This document shows positions 58,952 through 64,000 of a stretch of 64,000 nucleotides of DNA, in pieces (position 1 is the stretch's first letter; each line of letters begins with the position of its first letter). Made by a program: the position numbers and the translations under genes. Origin of the DNA: Diogma glabrata (lineage: Eukaryota; Arthropoda; Insecta; Diptera; Cylindrotomidae); assembly GCA_963693315.1 (NCBI GenBank), contig OY856186.1, positions 381,579,515 to 381,643,514 on the forward strand, given 5' to 3'. The notes under the pieces are model-generated. The model was not told where the DNA came from. It saw only the letters and a program-made list of their open reading frames with translations, and made no database searches.

Positions 58952-59984
58952 TATAGTATTCATTATATTATTGTGTTATAGGCTTGTGAGTTGCCTGGTG
59001 GTTTTGTATAGTGATGCCAACTTTATATTATTAAAGGTTTTCCGTCTTCCTAGTTAAAGTAAATTCAATGCTTTGAATGGTGCATCTTCATTCGTTTTTG
59101 CTCTGTAGAATATTTGTATATGGATCGCTTCCCAAAAATCGTATCCAACATATTTTAAACCAATGTACGCTTTCACTGTCAGCATTTTTTAGCCTTTTAA
59201 AAGTATCGTTATCTAGAGTTGGAATGAACTGCTCACGTTTTATTTTATATAGAATGACCTTATTCTCTCGGCACTTTTTTTATGATGAGCAAGCAAAAAA
59301 TAGTTTTTTATTCCTTTTTGACAACTTCAAAATCTCTGCCATCTCTTTCAGGTAGAAGTAAAAGAACTGTTGCCAATTTCCGGTACATCGTGAAAAACGA
59401 ATTGTGAAAAAATTATAGCGAATTTTTCATAACTAGTATTCCGTGTCGCGGGAAGTAACAAATTCACATCAGAAAATTTTTCTTGATTTAATTTATTGTA
59501 CTTGTTCCTCAATTCCCAATTCATAGAGAAATGCCGGAATAGGCGTACTGAAGCTAGAATTTATGGTCAATGATATCTAAATTATTTTCGTAAGATTGGA
59601 CAATTTTCTGAACTCCGGTATCATTCATACAAAAACTATAGTATACCCATTCGCATTGGTATAATTTTCGTATGAATAATAAAAATAAACAATAATCCAA
59701 TCATTTTTGTCTGTGTCGGGTATAGATTTTGATCACATACGTCACGTCGGACGTATCTTAAAGGTGAATATTTTCCAACTTGCTTAAATTTATAATCTTA
59801 CAAGTAAAGGACAAATTAAACAATCCGAATTTAAGAAAACTAGATTGTTTTTCAACTGCTACTTTAATTATTATAGATGAAGCTGTGATCTCAAAAAATT
59901 GATCGGTGTCTTAAGGTGTATTTTGAATGATAGAAAAATTAGTAATTGTATAATGAAAAATATAGAAAAGTGTCACATACTCCT
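58952..59984. other. Non-coding stretch
   Basis: No recognised gene; the open frame 59077-59355 has no family features. Confidence 0.4.
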
Positions 59985-61250
59985 AATTATATTTATTGAT
60001 ACTCCTAATTACAGTTTACACCGAGAAGTGGTACAACTGGTCACCATCGTTGTGGTGGAGCGGATGAAAAATGTATTCCATGATTCTGGAAATGTGATGG
60101 TGAACGTGATTGCAAAGATGGATCTGATGAGCCGGCTACATGTCCTGCTCGTCATTGTTGAGCATGCACATTCCACTGTGGTAATACAAATTGTACACCA
60201 TCAGCCACCATTTGTGACGGAACATACAACTGTGGGGATAAAACCGATGGACAAAACTGTAATTAAACCTTTTCCAGATTCTGATTTCAAATTCAAATCT
60301 AGCGGAAGCTGCATACTTAATAGCAAGAGATGTGATGACGATGCTGTAATGACGACTAGTGATGAAGATCCTGCTGTGTATCGTAAGTATCCAATGAAAC
60401 ACAATCTTTTTAATTTAGGTCGATAATCATATTCTTGGTTTTAGATAAAGGTGTGTGTGATCCAGAAACTGAATTCAGTTGTTGAAATAGAAGATGTATT
60501 CCAAAATTATGGATGTATGATAATAATTGTGGTAATGATTCAGATGATCCAGCTTACATAAGTCGCCAAAGAAACTGTACAACTGGATGGCAACATTATC
60601 CAGGTCAAACAAACTATTGTTGCATTCCCTAATGGTTATCGACGAAAGGTGCAAATCCGTCGCTCGATTTTTTGGGTTCTGTGATGGTAAAGACGATTGC
60701 TATGATAATAGTGACGAGCTTCCAGAAAGTTTTCCTAAATGTAGTGCAGAAACAGATTTTAAATCTGGAAATCGTTGTATTCGAAAGTAAGCCAATTTAT
60801 CAGATCTTTTATAATTTTTTATTTATTTTTTACCTCTAATTTTCCTTCCCATCAGACAATGAACTTGTGATTTTGCCAATGATTGCGGTGATAGATCTGA
60901 CGAACGTAAATTAATTTACAAAGAAAAATATCGTGAATGTTCGGAATTAGAATTCCGTTATGGAAAAGGAAAATATGGATATTAAAATAGGATATAAACA
61001 AGATTTAAATATGAAAGGAAATTCTAAACATGACATCTGTGTCTATTGATTGGATTACTGATAACTTATATTGAACAGAAACAGATCGAACAGCAGCAAA
61101 ACCAAGAGGTAGTGTCATGGTTACAAAGACAGATGAACACTATCCTTGAGCTGTAGTTGACAATGGAATAGAATTACAAAGATCTATTGCAGTTGATCCA
61201 CAACTAGGTCGAATAAAATTAACGATAACAAATAATAACTATTAACCCTG
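59985..61250 (+). pseudogene. LRP1: LRP1-like lipoprotein-receptor pseudogene (LDL-A repeats, start of YWTD propeller)
   Basis: Translation in shifting frames gives a run of LDL-receptor class A repeats: CDGERDCKDGSDEP (60090), [16 protein letters not shown] (60210), SDEDPAVY (60358), [14 protein letters not shown] (60500), [14 protein letters not shown] (60670) and [13 protein letters not shown] (60865). Then comes [20 protein letters not shown] (61052) and SIAVDPQLGR (61188) of a YWTD propeller. Spliceable introns remain (60383-60444; about 60786-60855), so this is a DNA-level copy, not a processed one. Stops (TGA at 60081, 60159, 60483, 60859) and frameshifts (near 60265, 60630) kill it. 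LRP1 is an endocytic receptor; the functional copy must be elsewhere. Confidence 0.8.
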
Positions 61251-61638
61251 GGTTCCAATTAGCTGCTAAATTGTACGAAACTGCTAAATCAAAATTTAAT
61301 TTTACAAAATTACCGAATTTTAATTTAAAGGAATGTAATCAAGTGGTCAAATATTGTTTTACGTATATATTTCTTCACAATTATTTGGAAACAAAATGTT
61401 GATTTGTTAGATTTTATTCAAATAAAATTGTTGACTTAATTAATTTAGATTTAGCACGTTTAGTACAATTTAGCATCAATTGGAACACAGTCTAAATATA
61501 ACAATTAAAATAATTGCAAACCAACATTTTATAAGGCTATTTAAAAATATTAAACATCCATCATTAGCTCAATTCCTACCGGATGATATTTGAAATAAAA
61601 TTAACGATAAAACAATTAGTTCGTTCGATTTGACTGAA

Positions 61639-61783
61639 GCTGAGTTTTAACATGCGAACTGCGGACTGTAGATGGTGTTATTAACCAATCAAAAATAAGA
61701 ATTTTGTGGTGAATATAAAATTGTCTTCTTTGATTGTTTAATAAAAACTTTCACAGTCCACAGTTCGCATGTTAAAACCCAGC
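61639..61783. mobile_element. Miniature inverted-repeat element (145 bp)
   Basis: GCTGAGTTTTAACATGCGAACTG at the left is answered by CAGTTCGCATGTTAAAACCCAGC at the right. It is flanked by a wider inverted pair (TTCGATTTGACTGAA; TTTCAGTCAAATCGAA at about 61840). A single related end (CGCTGGGTTTTAACATGCGCACTG) lies at 62527. Confidence 0.85.
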
Positions 61784-63712
61784 ATGAGACAACTGAAAAC
61801 ACAACAACAATTGCATACAATTTTTCAGTTGTTTCAGTCAAATCGAACACAGCTATTATTGAAATATTAGATTTTAGTACAATCGAATAATTTTTGTCAA
61901 AAACTTATCATTATCGGTATTCATAATACCACCATTTCATGATATCATTTCTACCCTCAAAAGTAATTGGTATTTTGAGTTCATTCTATGAAGAAAAAAT
62001 TTATTCGTATTAATCATATTAATAAAAAGTTATTTGAAAAAATATCCTCATCAAAATAATTATGCCTGATTTACAGTCGGTAACGTTAACTTAACGTTAA
62101 CTTTAACTTAAGACACTACAAAATTTTGATTTATAGTCGGTAAGAAATTACGTATTCTTTGACGTTTGATTTGATGTATTAATTTTGGTTTTGTAATCAA
62201 TTTTATAAATCAATCAGTTCTTTAAAAGTAACAAACTGATTTTAAAATCAAAATTTAAAATATCAAAATTTGAAATAAACATTTGATACAAAATTTAAAA
62301 ATAAAAAAAATTATTTTCAATTTAATTTCATGCTAATATTTGGCTTTAAAGTCGCTCTTTTTATATCCTTTGGATTTTTTAATAAATAAAATTTTATTTT
62401 TATGGACACTTGCAATTAAATATTAGTTTTCTTCAGTTTTTATACTAAAAGATAACGTTAAGTTAAAGTTACGGGCATTACTATTGGTGCGTTAGTACGT
62501 AGTAGTAGTAGTAAAGCAATCTACTATCAGAAACACGCTGGGTTTTAACATGCGCACTGTCAAAACCCCCTATATAGAAGCCTTCTTCATTTTTTAGCAC
62601 AGTAAAAATCGTGAACTTGTAGCGCCATTTTGAAATTAAAACTCAATATAAAAAAATCCCAGCGGCAGGTATATCCGCTAGAAATAGGTAGATTTCGGGG
62701 TCAGACGGTTTTGTGTCCAAATGAAATTAGATAAGTCAGATTAGTTTAAATAAAAAATATAAGTAGAAACAGAATAATTCAAAAAAATTATCGAACCAAA
62801 TTAAATACATTATCCGAACTAGCTCCATCAATACAATTTCGGAACAGTTTTATTTAAGTTGGTTTAAACTACTTTTAATAACATATTAAATCCACCAAAG
62901 ATCAAATGAACTACGTCACAACTACAATTATACCATCACACATAATTTATAATCAAACATTATCAAACCATTTTATTTCAAAATCATCTTTGTGTTGTAT
63001 TTTTTTGTTCTTATTTAATCGTTTTTCAAACGGTTACTTAGTAAAAAAAAATAAAAACAAAAGAGATTTTGATAATTTTTCTATGGTATTAAATGGCTTG
63101 ATATTTTTCGTGTAAGAGGTGCATTATAACGCTTATAAAAATGGAACCTTTTGGGTTAGAAAGCTGAAATTTTTTGAGGCTATAGTTTAAAAGTTAAAAT
63201 GAATTTAAATAACATAAACTGAAACATGATGAGAGCATTGCCTTTTGCGTTTGTTTTAATTTCAACAGACCTAGGGTCTCAACCGTTAGACTTGAACTAT
63301 TTTTTTTTTAAATTTTGGAAAGATTTATATTTTAAGTACGTGAAAAAAAATTTCAAATATGAGCTTGGCCATTTCAGCTAGATCAAGGACAGCAAAGTTT
63401 AGTAAATTTTTAAAACAGCTGATTTTTGAGGCACCTGAAACGCCAAGGTTATCATCTGGATAAAAATGATAAAAAAAGGTTCAAATATTCAATATTTTTA
63501 AATTTTATTAAAATATTATTATTCAAACGGAAGTTATAGCGCCCTAGATTATTCGAGTTTTAAGGCTCTAGCCGCTTAACCGGTACCCGGATATGGCCAG
63601 TTCACGAACTTGTCCAAGACATTATTTGCCGAAACATACACAGAAAATTATTTTGGTGTAGGTCGAAAAATGCGACCGTGAGAGTGCCGCTAAATTCCGT
63701 TAAACCTCATAT
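61784..63712. other. Non-coding A+T-rich stretch
   Basis: Only a related miniature-element end at 62527 and a short self-complementary GTTAACTTAACGTTAAC run near 62090. Confidence 0.45.
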
Positions 63713-63878
<166 letters not shown>

Positions 63879-64000
63879 CGAGACGCCCCCCAGAAAAATT
63901 CTTTGTGGTCAAAAATCCACAACGGCTTTATTTTTTTTTTTTTAAGTGAAAAGAACACGTGCCGCAAAATCATCGAAGTTTATTTTTTGATAAAATTGTT

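Noticed and set aside
59899..60426. 175-codon open frame taken as a gene
   Set aside because: Mostly the wrong frame of LDL-A repeats; the family motifs appear in a neighbouring frame with stops.
59985..60862. Nuclear UGA recoding as tryptophan
   Set aside because: Frameshifts are also present, and intact genes in the window use TGG normally with standard stops.

Overview
This is A+T-rich eukaryotic genomic DNA, almost certainly from an insect. The evidence is a spliced NOL9-type gene, a seven-transmembrane chemoreceptor exon of the insect gustatory/odorant kind, insect-type copia, Ty3 and CR1/Jockey-like retrotransposons, several hAT transposons, and many miniature or foldback elements. I cannot name the species. 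Only two host genes look functional: NOL9 on the minus strand (exons at 8981-9410 and 9493-11466, and probably 22558-23167) and a chemoreceptor exon on the plus strand (49551-50558). A decayed, intron-containing LRP1-like pseudogene lies at about 59985-61250. Nearly everything else is mobile DNA in nested layers.

Layout. 1-2427: a recent, internally deleted Ty3-type LTR element inserted into the pol gene of a second Ty3 element (2428-4960, long open frame). 5000-8950: non-coding, with a dispersed repeat (7347 on) also found at 25052. 8981-11466: NOL9 exons. 11467-22557: probable giant NOL9 intron holding decayed non-LTR copies of two related families (called family 1 and family 2 here), a foldback element, and two hAT miniature elements with clean 8-bp target duplications. 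22558-23167: probable upstream NOL9 exon. 23990-24984: miniature element. 26035-33653: a decayed copia element split by a family 2 non-LTR element (26213 to about 29840). 34784 to about 39130: a two-ORF non-LTR element with both frames open (minus strand). 40211-41692: a hAT-bounded element holding part of a tyrosine-recombinase-like protein, itself broken by a palindromic miniature element. 42477-47869: a long foldback element with a family 1 retrotransposon in its right arm. 49551-50558: chemoreceptor exon. 51098-53647: hAT element with a decayed DUF4371-type transposase. 54700-57200: fragments of Jockey/CR1-like and RTE-like retrotransposons. 58641-58951 and 61639-61783: small terminal-inverted-repeat elements. 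63713-63872: a long TA repeat.

How it fits together. The window is mainly a record of insertion into insertion, and the clean target duplications let much of the order be read. The most interesting points are the NOL9 gene apparently spanning an 11-kb transposon-filled intron, the young deleted LTR element with a strong internal palindrome, the hAT-bounded element carrying a tyrosine-recombinase core-binding domain, and the LRP1-like pseudogene. No bacterial-type system (CRISPR, operon, attachment site) is present. All calls come from reading the sequence without database searches.
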